From NCBI GenBank assembly GCA_021847105.1, contig JAJZUT010000016.1, positions 28,377 through 92,376 of the forward strand: a stretch of 64,000 nucleotides of DNA, given 5' to 3'. Below, one piece after another: positions 63,957 through 64,000 of this stretch. The DNA is from Pseudomonadota bacterium (GTDB lineage Bacteria > Pseudomonadota > Gammaproteobacteria > Steroidobacterales > Steroidobacteraceae). Position numbers and translations under genes: made by a program. The notes under the pieces are model-generated. The model had not been told where the DNA came from, ran no database searches, and saw only the letters and a program-made list of their open reading frames with translations. Within the stretch, counting starts at the first letter, position 1. Every line of letters begins with the position of its first letter.

Positions 63957-64000
63957 CAAGTGAAGAGTTTGATCCTGGCTCAGATTGAACGCTGGCGGCG
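63957..64000 (+). rRNA. rrs: 16S rRNA, 5' end (cut by the window)
   Basis: The universal 5' sequence AGAGTTTGATCCTGGCTCAG (63965-63984) is followed by ATTGAACGCTGGCGGCG. The mature 5' end is placed near 63957 by comparison with E. coli; the exact base is uncertain. The gene continues past the window. Confidence 0.97.

Overview
The window (about 64% G+C) reads as chromosome of a gammaproteobacterium with type IV pili. The best guide to its relatives is gene order. proC-yggS-pilT-pilU, then pyrB-ruvX-yqgE-tonB-gshB, then pilG-pilH-pilI-pilJ-chpA-chpC follow the order known from Pseudomonas aeruginosa and Xanthomonas-like bacteria. rppH, erpA, pdxH and an fused tyrA fit the same class. I cannot name the genus from sequence alone.

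Layout. 1-11,200 is a mixed accessory region: an AI-2E/PerM-type membrane protein, a small membrane protein, a patatin-like lipoprotein, katG with an OxyR-type operator, the exporter rhtA, a prolyl oligopeptidase lipoprotein and a secreted Gln/Arg/Tyr-repeat protein. A 685-nt group II intron without a reverse transcriptase gene sits exactly behind the katG terminator. 11,200-21,150 holds transport and envelope genes: a metal P-type ATPase fused to a hemerythrin-like domain, a MacAB-type efflux pair, two PAP2 phosphatases, a methyltransferase and an MFS transporter. 21,600-32,440 holds cell-wall and housekeeping genes: an MltD-like lytic transglycosylase, an L,D-transpeptidase, ppnN, htpG behind a possible heat-shock promoter, an alpha/beta hydrolase, an HU-like protein, yggU, yggT, proC and yggS.

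32,500-50,000 is the motility core. Three PilT-family ATPases lie in a row, then a gshB-to-pyrK operon on the minus strand, then the Pil-Chp chemosensory operon. That operon looks stripped down: the PilJ receptor has almost no periplasmic part, and the methylation enzymes PilK and ChpB are absent from the locus. 50,000-63,450 holds metabolic genes: an inositol-phosphatase-family enzyme, a cobalamin adenosyltransferase, ampD, rsmE, pdxH, tyrA, rppH, erpA, convergent ppx and ppk, and tyrS. The window closes with two strong rRNA promoters, a boxA and the first bases of 16S rRNA.

Points of most interest are the terminator-targeted, ORF-less group II intron; the ATPase-hemerythrin fusion; the sensor-less PilJ with a third retraction-type ATPase; and repeated TANNNT boxes 6-9 nt before start codons that lack a ribosome binding site (ldt, rhtA, erpA, proC), which suggest leaderless mRNAs. 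All functional calls rest on reading motifs; no database search was possible.
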